Shown here piece by piece: positions 21,973-34,175 of a stretch of 64,000 bases of DNA (its first letter is position 1; each line of letters opens with the position of its first letter). The notes under the pieces were generated by a model, which was given only the letters and a program-made list of their open reading frames with translations, did no database searches and was not told where the DNA came from. The position numbers were made by a program, and so were the translations under genes. Origin of the DNA: Ariolimax columbianus (lineage: Eukaryota; Mollusca; Gastropoda; Stylommatophora; Arionidae); NCBI GenBank assembly GCA_036924085.1, contig JAVGWX010000019.1, positions 16,724,631 to 16,788,630 of the forward strand. Reading direction: 5' to 3'.

Positions 21973-22620
21973 GCGTGTTCAAATGAAACTGGACCAAACT
22001 TCAACACGTAAACATACGTACGATGCGCATGATGGCGTCACCTCTGGTGAACACAAACAGTCAACCAACAGTTAAGTTTGCACAATTTAATTATCCTCCT
22101 ACTCATAGTTTTCTCAGCAGACCGTTGAAAACATGGCTGGTATGATACGGAATCCATCCATAGTTGATCAGCGAGGGCTGATTCGGTTTCTAACAGCTGA
22201 AGGATGTCAACCAGTTGACATTCATCGCAGAATACAGGCAGGGTATGGTGATAAAAGTGTGTTGTAGACAACAGTGAAGAACTGGACAACGATGTTTAAA
22301 AAAGGACGTGAGTTAATGAAGGATCTTCCGAGACCAGGTCAGGTGCATAATGTTGCGTTAACTCGCGTCCTTCTTTAAACATCGTTGTCTAGTTCTTCAC
22401 TGTTGTCTTCGACACGCTTTTGTCACCATACACTGCCTGTATTCAGCGATAAATGTGAACTGGTTGACATCCTTCAGCTGTTAAAAACCGAATCAACACT
22501 CGATGATCAACTCTGGACGAATTCCGTTATCACACCCGCCATGTTTTCAACGATCTGCTGAGGAAGCTATGAGTCGGAGGATAATGGAATTTTGCAAATT
22601 TGACGGTTAGTATGTGGCAC
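21973..22620. mobile_element. Mariner-like transposase N-terminus as an inverted duplication
   Basis: The left arm (about 22060-22312, plus strand) encodes MAGMIRNPSIVDQRGLIRFL, then TAEGCQPVDIHRRIQAGYGD, which matches the first helix-turn-helix of mariner/SETMAR-type transposases. A stop follows YGDKSVL. The right arm (about 22358-22610) is the reverse complement of the same segment at roughly 85 percent identity, with a 45-bp spacer. The catalytic DD(D/E) domain is absent. The transcript could fold into a hairpin of about 250 bp. I cannot place the outer terminal inverted repeats with confidence. Confidence 0.8.
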
Positions 22621-22629
22621 TTCATTGTT

Positions 22630-23240
22630 TAGGTTATGCCATGTCCAACATCTAGACGGCTTGTTATACCCGAACGTGTTTTCCACCAACAGCGTATCGT
22701 ATCGAGCAAATTCTAGAAGTTTGCGGTTCCGGTCATTAGTTTTCTTCTTTCCATATGGGCCCCATGTTCCCCCCAGTCATGGATGGCATCTTCTCCAATC
22801 TTTGCGTTCCAAACCCGCTGGACTACCAGTATGTTCTTTTTTTGGCTTTTCGGGTATCAGATTCTGAAGTTGGTCATATAATGCCCCTATTTCACAATCT
22901 TCATAGTCTGCAGTGGGTGCATAGCACTGTATTATCGTAATAATAAACGGTGCTGCCTTTAGCCGTAATACGATAAATCGGCTAGACATAGCACAACAAC
23001 CCAATATGCATCTGGCTGTGTCTTTATGTACCAGTATCCCCACTCCATGCCCATGTTTGTCTTCCCTGCCGCTGAAGTAGAACTTGTGGCTCTCCTCCGT
23101 GGTAAGCTCACCAAAGTTTGCCCATCGAGTCTCGCATATACCCAGGATGTCCCACGAATAGTTCTACATCTCGTGCGTTAGCTCATTGATTTAACAACAC
23201 TGGTTCAGTGTTCTGATATTCCATTTGTATGTTACGGGTA
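22630..23240 (-). mobile_element. RTE-like LINE endonuclease remnant
   Basis: The minus frame reads, with frame changes, WNIRTLNQ, NYSWDILGICETRW, TTEESHKFYFSGREDKHG, GILVHKDTARCILGC, SSRFIVLRLKAAPFIITIIQ, CYAPTADYED and LLEFARYDTLLVENTFGY followed by PSRCWTWH. This is the order of an APE-like endonuclease of the RTE/BovB type (the domain that also gave rise to CFDP2). The catalytic Glu of the ETRW block is present. There is no RT domain alongside. Confidence 0.88.
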
Positions 23241-23342
23241 AAATAAACAAAGATATACAGAACATGATATGCCACGGTAGTAGCGAAGCGACCTGTAGTT
23301 TTCTGTATAAAAACCCCTCAACTACCACAGCAATGGGAACAA

Positions 23343-24462
23343 GTCGCATTATGAGAAGGAGTAGGAGAGGGAATATGAGAAGTAAGAGAAGGAGAAGGAG
23401 AAGGAGGAGTAGGAGAAGGAGTGGGAGAAGGAGTAGGAGAAGGAGTAGGAGAAATAGTAGGAGAAGTAGGAGAAGGAGTAGGAGAGGGAATAGGAGAAGT
23501 AAGAGAAGGAGAAGGAGAACGAGGAGTAGGAGAAGGAGTGGGAGAAGGAGTAGGAGAAGGAGTAGGAGAAATAGTAGGAGAGGGAATAGGAGAAGTAAGA
23601 GAAGGAGAAGGAGAAGGAGGAGTAGGAGAAGGAGTGGGAGAAGGAGTAGGAGAAGGAGTAGGAGAAATAGTAGGAGAGGGAATAGGAGAAGTAAGAGAAG
23701 GAGAAGGAGAAGGAGGAATAGGAGAAGGAGTGGGAGAAGGAGTAGGAGAAGGAGTAGGAGAAATAGTAGGAGAGGGAATAGGAGAAGTAAGAGAAGGAGA
23801 AGGAGAAGGAGGAGTAGGAGAAGGAGTGGGAGAAGGAGTAGGAGAAGGAATAGGAGAAGTAAGAGAAGGAGAAGGAGAAGGAGGAGAAGGAGTAGGAGAA
23901 GGAGTAAGAGTAGGAGAAGGAGTAGGAGAAGGAGTAGGAGAGGGAATAGGAGAAGTAAGAGAAAGAGAAGGAGGTAAAGGAGTGGGAGAAGGAGTCAGAA
24001 GGAGAAAGAGAAGGAGTAGGAGGAAAAGGAGTAAGAGAAGGAGAAGGAGTAGGAGAAGGAGTAGGAGAAGTAAGAGAAGGAGAAGGAGAAGGAGTAGGAG
24101 GAGAAGGAGTAGGAGAAGGAGTAGGAGAAGGAATAGGAGAAGTAAGCGAAGGAGAAGGAGAAGGAGGAGAAGGAGTAGGAGAAGGAGTAAGAGTAGGAGA
24201 AGGAGTAGGAGAAGGAATAGGAGAAGTAAGAGAAGGAGAAGGAGGAGAAGGAGTAGGAGAAGGAGTAGTAGAAGGAGTAGGAGAAGGAGTAGGAGAGGGA
24301 ATAGGAGAAGTAAGAGAAGGAGAAGGAGAAGTAGGAGAAGTAGGAGAGGGAATAGGAGAAGTAAGAGAAGGAGAAGAAGAAGGAGGAGAAGGAGTAGGAG
24401 AAGGAGTAGGAGAAGGAGTAGGAGAAGGAGTAGGAGAAGGAGTAGGAGAAGGAGCAGGATCG
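23343..24462. repeat. 1.1-kb polypurine GGAGAA/GTAGGA array with 96-bp higher-order unit
   Basis: The plus strand is almost pure purine plus T in GTAGGA units. GAGAGGG landmarks at 23482, 23578, 23674 and 23770 are exactly 96 bp apart, so a 96-bp higher-order unit is repeated at least four times before the array becomes less regular. 96 is a multiple of three, so very long ORFs open on both strands (Arg/Ser-rich, Gly/Glu-rich, poly-Leu, Ser/Pro-rich). They are by-products of the repeat. Confidence 0.96.
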
Positions 24463-24540
24463 CAGGCAACGTCGTTGGAGGTTGTTAAGCCTGCGCCTTG
24501 TTCGGCATGAATTACCATCCCCTTCTCTCTCTTCACACCT

Positions 24541-24752
24541 CACTCTGTTTCATTTGACTCTGTCCTACAGTCACACTCTTGTTTCATTTGACTCTGTCCA
24601 ACAATCACATTCTTGTTTCATTTGACTCTGTCCAACAATCACACTCTTGTTTCATTTGACTCTGTCCAACAATCACATTCTTGTTTCATTTGACTCTGTC
24701 CAACAATCACACTCTTGTTTCATTTGACTCTGTCCTACAGTCACACTCTAGC
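24541..24752. repeat. 34-bp minisatellite
   Basis: About six units of CTTGTTTCATTTGACTCTGT plus CCAACAATCACACT, alternating in a few positions (ACA/CTA, CACATTC/CACACTC). Confidence 0.95.
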
Positions 24753-25286
24753 ACAACTTTCACACGCGCTCTCAGGGCGAAACTCTTCCATTTCACTTTG
24801 GATGGGCTGACGTCCGAGAGCGCACAAACCTAGCATAGGTACACAGAGACGCACACATACATCCAATCACTGGTTTATGCGTCTTAATATCGCCCAAATT
24901 GACTACGGTCAATAGGATGGAATAGGCGCGCCTCCGCCAGTAGAAGCTAGTCGGCAAACTGATACAATTAAAAAAAACACAACGTAGCGTAGATTTTAAC
25001 TGTAAGTTCTTATTGTGTAGGATTCGATTCGTCTCTTATTTGTTTGTGCTTTCGTGAGCCTGGTTAACAAATCCAAAGTACCAAGTTTAAATCACTTCCC
25101 TCTCAGCTGTTTATGACCTGGCATTTGGTTTGTTTAATGGTGTAGGCTTTTTTCCCAGTATACACATCTATAAATTGGTACCTAACAAAGTCAGAAGAAA
25201 ATTCAAGAATTACGGAGGGAACTACAGATTTCATACTCTGTCGTCAGTAATTTCAGTAATGAAAGCGATTGAGTATATATATATAT

Positions 25287-25318
<32 letters not shown>

Positions 25319-25319
25319 C
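24753..25319. other. Intron 3, no recognised feature
   Basis: Read on both strands for the missing GCNT exon without success. A short GA-rich microsatellite lies at 25287-25318. Confidence 0.4.
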
Positions 25320-25575
25320 TATTCATCTCCTTATTCTTCTGGTTTTTCTCTTTCTGCTTTTTCCTTCAGCATTCGTCCTGAAAAGAACGTTTGTAACGTT
25401 CTGCAGTAGTATATAGCTAACCTTCGAGGTCTTGACCATTCGTCCCTACACTTAGCACTTCAGAACGGTTTTTCTTGGAATTTAATTTGCCTTGCATTTC
25501 TTATCCATATTCTCTTGGCGAGGATGCAGCTTGATTCTCAGGCCTCCATTTGGGTCGTAATAAGGTCTTAACTTA
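25320..25575 (-). mobile_element. Internally deleted derivative of 'family E' LINE
   Basis: On the minus strand a short piece of LINE coding sequence (AAGACCTTATTACGACCCAA, compare 56420-56470 and 63180-63200) leads into a 3' end with a GTTCTTTTCAGGAC hairpin-like element and GCTGAAGGAAAAAGCAGAA. The middle of the element, including RNase H, is missing. Similar short forms occur at 56229-56535. Confidence 0.55.
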
Positions 25576-25576
25576 A

Positions 25577-25857
25577 CGTCAGGTAATGTTGATGTCCGAC
25601 AATGTTGATGTTCGGGATGTCCGGCAATGTTTATGTCCGGCAATGTTTATTTCCGGCAATGTTGATGTCCGACAATGTTGATGTCTGACAGTGTTTATGT
25701 CCGACAGTGTTGATGTCCGACAGTGTTGATGTCCGGCAGTGTTGATGTTCGGGATGTCCGTCAATGTTGATGTCCGACAATGTTGATGTTCGGGATGTCC
25801 GACAATGTTGATGTCCGGCAATATTGAGGTCTGACTATGTTGATGTCCGTAAATGTT
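25577..25857. repeat. 16-18-bp minisatellite
   Basis: About 16 units of AATGTTGATGTCCGAC, alternating with TTCGGGATGTCCG forms. It ends where the 43-bp satellite begins. Confidence 0.93.
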
Positions 25858-28800
25858 AATCGACCCTTCAACAGCCGAGACCCGTAACAAATGGAAATGG
25901 TTAACCGACCCCAACAGCTGAGACCCGTAACAAAGGGAAATGGTTAACATACCCCCCAACAGCTGAGACCCGTAACAAAGGGAAATGGTTAACCGACCCC
26001 AACTGCTGAGACCCGTAACAAAGGGAAATGGTTAACCGACCCAAACAGCTGAGACCCGTAACAAAGGGAACTGGTTAACATACCCCCCAACAGCTGAGAC
26101 CCGTAACAAAGGGAAATGGTTAACCGACCCCAACAGCTGAGACCCGTAACAAAGGGAAATGGTTAACATACCCCCCCCCCCCAACAGCTGAGACCAGTAA
26201 AAAAGAGAAATGGTTAACATACCCCAATAGCTGAGACCCGTAACAAAAGGAAATGGTTAACATACCCCAATAGATGAGACCCGTAACAAAGGGAAATGGT
26301 TAACATACCCCAATAGCTGAGACCCGTAAGAACGGGAAATGGTTAACATACCCCAATAGCTGAGACCCGTAAGAAAGGGAAATGGTTAACATACCCCAAT
26401 AGCTGAGACCCGTAACAAAGGGAAATGGTTAACATACCCCAATAGCTGAGACCCGTAACAAAGGGAAATGGTTAACATACCCCAATAGCTGAGACCCGTA
26501 ACAAAGGGAAATGGTTAACATACCCCAAAAGCTGAGACCCGTAACAAAGGGAAATGGTTAACATACCCCCCCCAACAGCTGAGACCCGTAAAAAAGGGAA
26601 ATGGTTAACCGACCCCAACAGCTGAGACCCGTAACAAAGGGAAATGGTAAACATACCCCAACAGCTGAGACCCGTAACAAAGGGAAATGGTTAACATACC
26701 CCCCAACAGCTGAGACCCGTAACAAAGGGAAATGGTTAACATACCCCAACAGCTGAGACCCGTAACAAAGGGAAATGGTTAACATACCACCCCCAACAGC
26801 TGAGACCCGTAAAAAGGGAAATGGTTAACATACCCCAATAGCTGAGACCCGTAACAAACGGAAATGGTTAACATACCCCAATAGCTGAGACCCGTAACAA
26901 AGGGAAATGGTTAACATACCCCCCAACAGCTGAGACCCGTAACTAAAGGGAAATGGTTAACATACCCCAATAGCTGAGACCCGTAACAAAGGGAAATGGT
27001 TAACATACCCCCCAACAGCTGAGACCCGTAAAAAAGGGAAATGGTTAACATACCCCCCCTCCCCCAACAGCTGAGACCCGTAAAAAAGGGAAATGGTTAA
27101 CCGACCCCAACAGCTGAGACCCGTAACAAAGGGAAATGGTTAACATACCCCCCAACAGCTGAGACCCGTAACAAAGGGAAATGGTTAACATATCCCAACA
27201 GCTGAGACCCGTAAAAAAGGGAAATGGTTAACCGACCCCAACTGTTGAGACCCGTAACAAAGGGAAATGATTAACATACCCCCCAACAGCTGAGACCCGT
27301 AACAAAGGGAAATGGTTAACATACCCCCAAACAGCTGAGACCCGTAACAAAGGGAAATGGTTAACATACACCTAACAGCTGAGACCCGTAACAAAGGGAC
27401 ATGGTTAACATACCCCCAACAGATGAGACCCGTAACAAAGGGAAATGGTTAACATATCCCCCAACAGCTGAGACCCGTAACAAAAGGAAATGGTTAATCG
27501 ACCCCAACAGCTGAGACCCGTAACAAAGGGAAATGGTTAACCGACCCTAACTAAGGTTAACTTACCCCCCAACAGCTGAGACCCGTAACAAAGGGAAATG
27601 GTTAACATACTCTCCAACAGCTGAGATCGGTAACAAAGGGAAATGGTTAACATACCCCCAACAGCTGAGACCCGTAACAAAGGGAAATGGTTAACATACC
27701 CCCCTAACAGCTGAGACCCGTAACAATAGAAATGGTTAACATACCCCCCAACAGCTGAGACCCGTAACAAAGGGAAATGGTTAACCGACCCCAACAGCTG
27801 AGACCCGTAACAAAGAGAAAATGGTTAACCGACCCCAACAGCTGAGACCCGTTACAAAGGGAAATATTTAACCGACCCCAACAGCTGAGACCCGTAACAA
27901 AGGGAAATGGTTAACCGACCCCAACAGCTGAGACCCGTAACAAAGAGAAATGGTTAACCGATCCCAACAGCTGAGACCCGTAACACAGGCAAATGGTTAA
28001 CCGACCCCAACAGCTGAGACCCGTAACAAAGGGAAATGGTTAACATACCCCAACAGCTGAGACCCGTAACAAAGGGAAATGGTTAACATACCCATCAAAC
28101 AGCTTAGACCCGTAAAAAAGGGAAATGGTTAACATACCCCAATAGCTGAGACCCGTAACAAAAGGAAATGGTTAACCGACCCCAATAGCTGAGACCCGTC
28201 ACAAAGGGAAATGGTTAACATACCCCAATAGCTGAGACCCGTAACAAAGGGAAATGGTTAACATACCCCAATAGCTGAGACCCGTAACAAAGGGAAATGG
28301 TTAACATACCCCAATAGCTGAGACCCGTAACAAAGGGAAATGGTTAACATACCCCAATAGCTGAGACCCGTAACAAAGGGAAATGGTTAACATACCCCCC
28401 CCCAACAGCTGAGACCCGTAAAAAAGGGAAATGGTTAACCGACCCCAACAGCTGAGACCCGTAACAAAGGGAAATGGTAAACATACCCCAACAGCTGAGA
28501 CCGGTAACAAAGGGAAATGGTTAACATACCCCCCAACAGCTGAGACCCGTAACAAAGGGAAATGGTTAACATACCCCAACAGCTGAGACCCGTAACAAAG
28601 GGAAATGGTTAACATACCACCCCCAACAGCTGAGACCCGTAAAAAGGGAAATGGTTAACATACCCCAATAGCTGAGACCCGTAACAAACGGAAATGGTTA
28701 ACATACCCCAATAGCTGAGACCCGTAACAAAGGGAAATGGTTAACATACCCCCCAACAGCTGAGACCCGTAATTAAAGGGAAATGGTTAACATACCCCAA

Positions 28801-31800
28801 TAGCTGAGACCCGTAACAAAGGGAAATGGTTAACATACCCCAATAGCTGAGACCCGTAACAAAGGGAAATGGTTAACATACCCCCCAACAGCTGAGACCC
28901 GTAAAAAAGGGAAATGGTTAACATACCCCCCCCCCCAACAGCTGAGACCCGTAAAAAAGGGAAATGGTTAACCGACCCCAACAGCTGAGACCCGTAACAA
29001 AGGGAAATGGTTAATCGACCCCAACAGCTGAGACCCGTAACAAAGGGAAATGGTTAACCGACCCTAACTAAGGTTAACTTACCCCCCAACAGCTGAGACC
29101 CGTAACAAAGGGAAATGGTTAACATACTCTCCAACAGCTGAGATCGGTAACAAAGGGAAATGGTTAACATACCCCCCAACAGCTGAGACCCGTAACAAAG
29201 GGAAATGGTTAACATACACCCAACAGCTGAGACCCGTAACAAAGGGAAATGGTTAACATACCCCCCTAACAGCTGAGACCCGTAACAATAGAAATGGTTA
29301 ACATACCCCCCAACAGCTGAGACCCGTAACAAAGGGAAATGGTTAACCGACCCCAACAGCTGAGACCCGTAACAAAGAGAAAATGGTTAACCGACCCCAA
29401 CAGCTGAGACCCGTTACAAAGGGAAATATTTAACCGACCCCAACAGCTGAGACCCGTAACAAAGGGAAATAGTTAACCGACCCCAACAGCTGAGACCCGT
29501 AACAAAGAGAAATGGTTAACCGATCCCAACAGCTGAGACCCGTAACACAGGCAAATGGTTAACCGACCCCAACAGCTGAGACCCGTAACAAAGGGAAATG
29601 GTTAACATACCCCAACAGCTGAGACCCGTAACAAAGGGAAATGGTTAACATACCCATCAAACAGCTTAGACCCGTAAAAAAGGGAAATGGTTAACATACC
29701 CCAATAGCTGAGACCCGTAACAAAAGGAAATGGTTAACAAACCCCAATAGCTGAGACCCGTAACAAAGGGAAATGGTTAACATACCCCCCAACAGCTGAG
29801 ACCCGTAACAAAGGGAAATGGTTAACATACCCCAATAGCTGAGACCCGTAACAAAGGGAAATGGTTAACATACCCCCTCCAACAGCTGAGACCCGTAAAA
29901 AAGGGAAATGGTTAACATACCCCCCCCCCCAACAGCTGAGACCCGTAAAAAAGGGAAATGGTTAACCGACCCCAACAGCTGAGACCCGTAACAAAGGGAA
30001 ATGGTTAACATACCCCCCAACAGCTGAGACCCGTAACAAAGGGAAATGGTTAACATACCCCTAACAGCTGAGACCCGTAACAAAGGGAAATGGTTAACAT
30101 ACCCCTAACAGCTGAGACCCGTAACAAAGGGACATGGTTAACATACCCCCAACAGATGAGACCCGTAACAAAGGGAAATGGTTAACATACCCCCCAACAG
30201 CTAAGACCCGTAACAAAAGGAAATGGTTAATCGACCCCAACAGCTGAGACCCGTAACAAAGGGAAATGGTTAACCGACCCTAACTAAGGTTAACTTACCC
30301 CCCAACAACTGAGACCCGTAACAAAGGGAAATGGTTAACATACCCCCAACAGCTGAGACCCGTAACAAAGGGAAATGATTAACATACCCCCCTAACAGCT
30401 GAGACCCGTAACAAAGGGAAATGGTTAACATACCCCCCAACAACTGAGACCCGTAACAATGGGAAATGGTTAACATACCCCCCAACAGCTGAGACCCGTA
30501 ACAAAGGGAAATGGTTAACCGACCCCAACAGCTGAGACCCGTAACAAAGAGAAAATGGTTAACCGACCCCAACAGCTGAGACCCGTAACAAAGGGAAATA
30601 TTTAACCGACCACAACAGCTGAGACCCGTAACAAAGGGAAATGGTTAACCGACCCCAACAGCTGAGATCCGTAACAAAGAGAAATGGTTAACCGATCCCA
30701 ACAGCTGAGACCCGTAACACAGGCAAATGGTTAACCGACCCCAAAAGCTGAGACCCGTAACAAAGGGAAATGGTTAACATACCCCCAACAGCTGAGACCC
30801 GTAACAAAGGGAAATGGTTAACATACCCCCCAACAGCTGAGACCCGTAACAAAGGGAAATGGTTAACATACCCCCAACAGCTGAGACCCGTAACAAAGGG
30901 AAATGTTTAACATACCCCCAACAGCTGAGAGCCGTTACAAAGAGAAATGGTTAACATACCCCCCAACAGCTGAGACCCGTAACAAAGGGAAATGGTTAAC
31001 ATACCCCCCAACAGCTGAGACCCGTAACAAAGGGAAATGGTTAACATACCTACCAACAGCTGAGACCCTTAACAATGGGAAATGGTTAACATACCCTCCA
31101 ACAGCTGAGACCCGTAAAAAAGGGAAATGGTTAACCGACCCCAACAGCTGAGACCCGTAACAAAGAGAAATGGTTAACCGACCCCAACAGCTGAGACCCG
31201 TAACAAAGGGAAATATTTAACCGACCCCAACAGCTGAGACCCGTAACAAAGGGAAATGGTTAACCGACCCCAACAGCTGAGACCCGTAACAAAGGGAAAT
31301 GGTTAACCGACCCCAACAGCTGAGACCCGTAACAAAGAGAAATGGTTAACCGATCCCAACAGCTGAGACCCGTAACACAGGCAAATGGTTAACCGACCCC
31401 AACAGCTGAGACCCGTAACAAAGGGAAATGGTTACCATACCCCCAACAGCTGAGACCCGTAACAAAGGGAAATGGTTAACATACCCCCCAACAGCTGAGA
31501 CCCGTAACAAAGGGAAATGGTTAACATACCCCCCAACAGCTGAGACCCGTAAAAAAGGGAAATGGTTAACCGACCCCAACAGCTGAGACCCGTAACAAAG
31601 AGAAATGGTTAACCGACCCCAACAGCTGAGACCCGTAACAAAGGGAAATATTTAACCGACCCCAACAGCTGAGACCCGTAACAAAGGGAAATGGTTAACC
31701 GACCCCAACAGCTGAGACCCGTAACAAAGGGAAATGGTTAACATACCCCCAACAGCTGAGACCCGTAACAAAGGGAAATGGTTAACATACCCCCCAACAG

Positions 31801-32826
31801 CTGAGACCCTTAACAAAGGGAAATGGTTAACATACCCCCCAACAGCTGAGACCCGTAACAAAGGGAAATGGTTAACATACCCCCCAACAGCTGAGACCCG
31901 TAACAAAGGGAAATGTTTAACATACCCCCCAACAGCTGAGAGCCGTTACAAAGAGAAATGGTTAACATACCCCCCCAACAGCTCAGACCCGTAACAAAGG
32001 GAAATGGTTAACATACCCCCCAACAGCTGAGACCCGTAAAAAGGGAAATGGTTAACATACCCCCCAACAGCTGAGACCCGTAACAATGGGAAATGGTTAA
32101 CATACCCTCCAACAGCTGAGACCCGTAACAAAGGGAAATGGTTAACCGACCCCAACAGCTGAGACCCGTAACAAAGAGAAATGGTTAACCGACCCCAACA
32201 GCTGAGACCCGTAACAAAGGGAAATATTTAACCGACCCCAACAGCTGAGACCCGTAACAAAGGGAAATGGTTAACCGACCCCAATAGCTGAGACCCGTAA
32301 CAAAGAGAAATGGTTAACCGACCCCAACAGCTGAGACCCGTAACAAAGGGAAATATTTAACCGACCCCAACAGCTGAGACCCGTAACAAAGGGAAATGGT
32401 TAACCGACCCCAATAGCTGAGACCCGTAACAAAGAGAAATGGTTAACATACCCCCCAACAGCTGAGACCGTAACAAAGGGAAATGGTTAACCGACCCCAA
32501 CAGCTGAGACCCGTAACAAAGGGAATGGTTAACCGACCCCAACAGCTGAGACCCGTAACACAGGCAAATGGTTAACCGACCCCAACAGCTGAGACCCGTA
32601 ACAAAGGGAAATGGTTAACATACCCCCAACAGCTGAGACCCGTAACAAAGGGAAATGGTTAACATACCCCCCCAACAGCTGAGACTCGTAACAAACGGAA
32701 ATGTTTAACATACCCCCCAACAGCTCAGACCCGTAACAAAGGGAAATGGTTAACATACCCTCCAACAGCTGAGACCCGTAAGAAAGGGAAATGGTTAACA
32801 TACCTCCCAACAGCTGAGACCCGTTA
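25858..32826. repeat. 43-bp satellite array, about 7 kb
   Basis: About 160 copies of a unit composed of AACAGCTGAGACCCGTAACA, AAGGGAAATGGTTAAC and a linker. Two linker types alternate in blocks: CGACCCC and ATACCCC with an extra C-tract of variable length. Rare variants mark higher-order copies: CCGACCCTAACTAAGGTTAA at 27541, 29058 and 30274 (spacing 1517 and 1216 bp), and CAAACAGCTTAGACCCGT near 28086 and 29646. The whole block lies in the last GCNT intron. Minus-frame ORFs (NHFPLLRVSAVGG repeats) are artefacts. Confidence 0.97.
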
Positions 32827-33184
32827 CAGAGAAGCTTCAAATATAACAATACCTATTTTTCCCAGAAGATTCAATTCGAACATTATCAACAGGTGACCCC
32901 ATTGTTTTACTAATTTAACAAAAAAAATAAATGCAATATACGAAGAAGTATAATTAAGAAGAAGATGATCCGAAAACATAGAAAAACATAAAAATGCAAA
33001 ACGAAAGAGGCAAAGAAGAAGAAAACATCGAAGAAAAAAGAGAAGCCACTGTGAGATCAAATCTAGAAAATCGTTCAGGTGTGGTTCATTTATAAACTAC
33101 AAAACCTGTTTATCGTCAGTTGATGCGTTTCTCTGATGCTCCTCAGGTGTGAACTAACATATTAACTCATCCAATCTTCAACAG
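32827..33184. other. End of last GCNT intron
   Basis: AT-rich non-repeat DNA between the satellite and the terminal exon. It ends in CATCCAATCTTCAACAG, an acceptor with a modest pyrimidine tract. An A-rich stretch with GAAGAAG lies at 32930-33045. Confidence 0.6.
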
Positions 33185-33375
33185 GTGACCTTACGCTACT
33201 AGCACAGTCCAATCAAATGTTCGCTAACAAATTTCATCTAAATGAAGACCGAGTGGTGATTGGCTGCCTGGAAGAGAAGCTTTTTAACGATACAAGAGAT
33301 GGATATATGGGGACTAAGATATTCAATTCCAGTTATTACGGCAGTTTTGATTTTGTTATCAACCAAGTGAAATAG
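33185..33375 (+). CDS. GCNT-like: GCNT family gene, terminal exon
   Basis: It enters in phase 1 (G|GT, Gly) and encodes GDLTLLAQSNQMFANKFHLN, then EDRVVIGCLEEKLFNDTRDG and YMGTKIFNSSYYGSFDFVIN, ending QVK with TAG at 33373-33375. The G-D-L...L-F/M-F-A-N-K-F string followed by a C-L-E-E helix is the C-terminal signature of GCNT enzymes. The family usually has a block of about 30-45 residues (containing C-x-G-x-x-V-R-x-x-C-x-[FY]-G) between the end of exon 3 and GDL. That block is absent here, although exons 3 and 5 join in frame, which gives about 399 residues without it. No AATAAA is evident in the next 300 bp. Confidence 0.87.
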
Positions 33376-33689
33376 AAGATGTTATCAAATTATGCATACA
33401 TTAACATATGATATACACTACCAGCATACTTAAGCTCGGTGTGTCGCATGACACGTGACACTGATATGAGGATTGGTCAAATAACCTCTCTTATGTGCGC
33501 TCTTTCTCGCAGTATTCGTTGTCAATGACACAACACTTAGTTCGTCTTTTAACATGTACCTCCGTGTTTTTATTGGTCTACGTTTTTGCCTCCCTCCATC
33601 CTCCCCCCCCCCACCTCTGCGTTGTCCAAGTGATGGATGTCTTTGCTGAAACTTTAGGGATAATTATCAAGTTATATCCTAGTCATTCC
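33376..33689. other. Downstream of GCNT stop, probable 3' UTR
   Basis: No conserved element is seen. A CCCCCCCC tract lies at about 33603. No clear canonical poly(A) signal was found, so the transcript end is undefined. Confidence 0.4.
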
Positions 33690-34175
33690 CATCTCCTCGT
33701 GTTTATAGCATCTCGTCTTGTTTATAGCATATCTTCTTATTTATAGCATCTCCTCTTGTTAATATAATTTCTTCTTATTTATAGCATCTCCTCTTGTTAA
33801 TATCATTTCTTCTTATTTATAGCATCTCCTCTTGTTAATATCATTTCTTCTTATTTATAGCATCTCCTCTTGTTAATATCATTTCTTCTTATTTATAGCA
33901 TCTCCTCTTGTTAATATAATTTCTTCTTATTTATAGCATCTCTTCCTATTTATAGCATCTCTTCTTGTTAATATCATTTCTTCTTGTTTATAGCATATCC
34001 TCTTGTTTATAGCATATCCTCTTGTTTATAGCGTCTCCTCTTGTTTATAGCGTCTCCTCTTGTTTATAGCGTCTCCTCTTGTTTATATCATCTCCTCTTG
34101 TTTATAGCATCTCCTCTAGTTTATAGCATATCCTCTTGTTTATAGCGTCTCCTCTTGTTTATAGCGTCTCCTTTT
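33690..34175. repeat. 38-bp and 19-bp minisatellite
   Basis: The first part has units of TTATAGCATCTCCTCTTGTT plus AATATCATTTCTTCTTAT (38 bp). From about 33975 the unit is reduced to 19 bp (TTTATAGCGTCTCCTCTTG). The shorter unit looks like half of the longer one. Confidence 0.93.

Noticed and set aside
23225..24543. Very long ORFs with Arg/Ser-rich, Gly/Glu-rich, poly-Leu and Ser/Pro-rich products, which could be taken for SR proteins or low-complexity proteins.
   Set aside because: They exist because a stop-free 96-bp polypurine unit repeats in frame on both strands. All frames are open at once, which a real gene would not show.
25858..32826. CRISPR-like array (regular repeats of similar length).
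   Set aside because: The units are contiguous with no unique spacers, variants follow satellite-style homogenisation, and the genome is eukaryotic. The 37-bp arrays at 39888 and 58448 fail for the same reasons.
25579..32849. Dozens of short minus-strand ORFs with NHFPLLRVSAVGG repeats.
   Set aside because: Translations of the 43-bp satellite. The reading frame rotates and there is no unique sequence.
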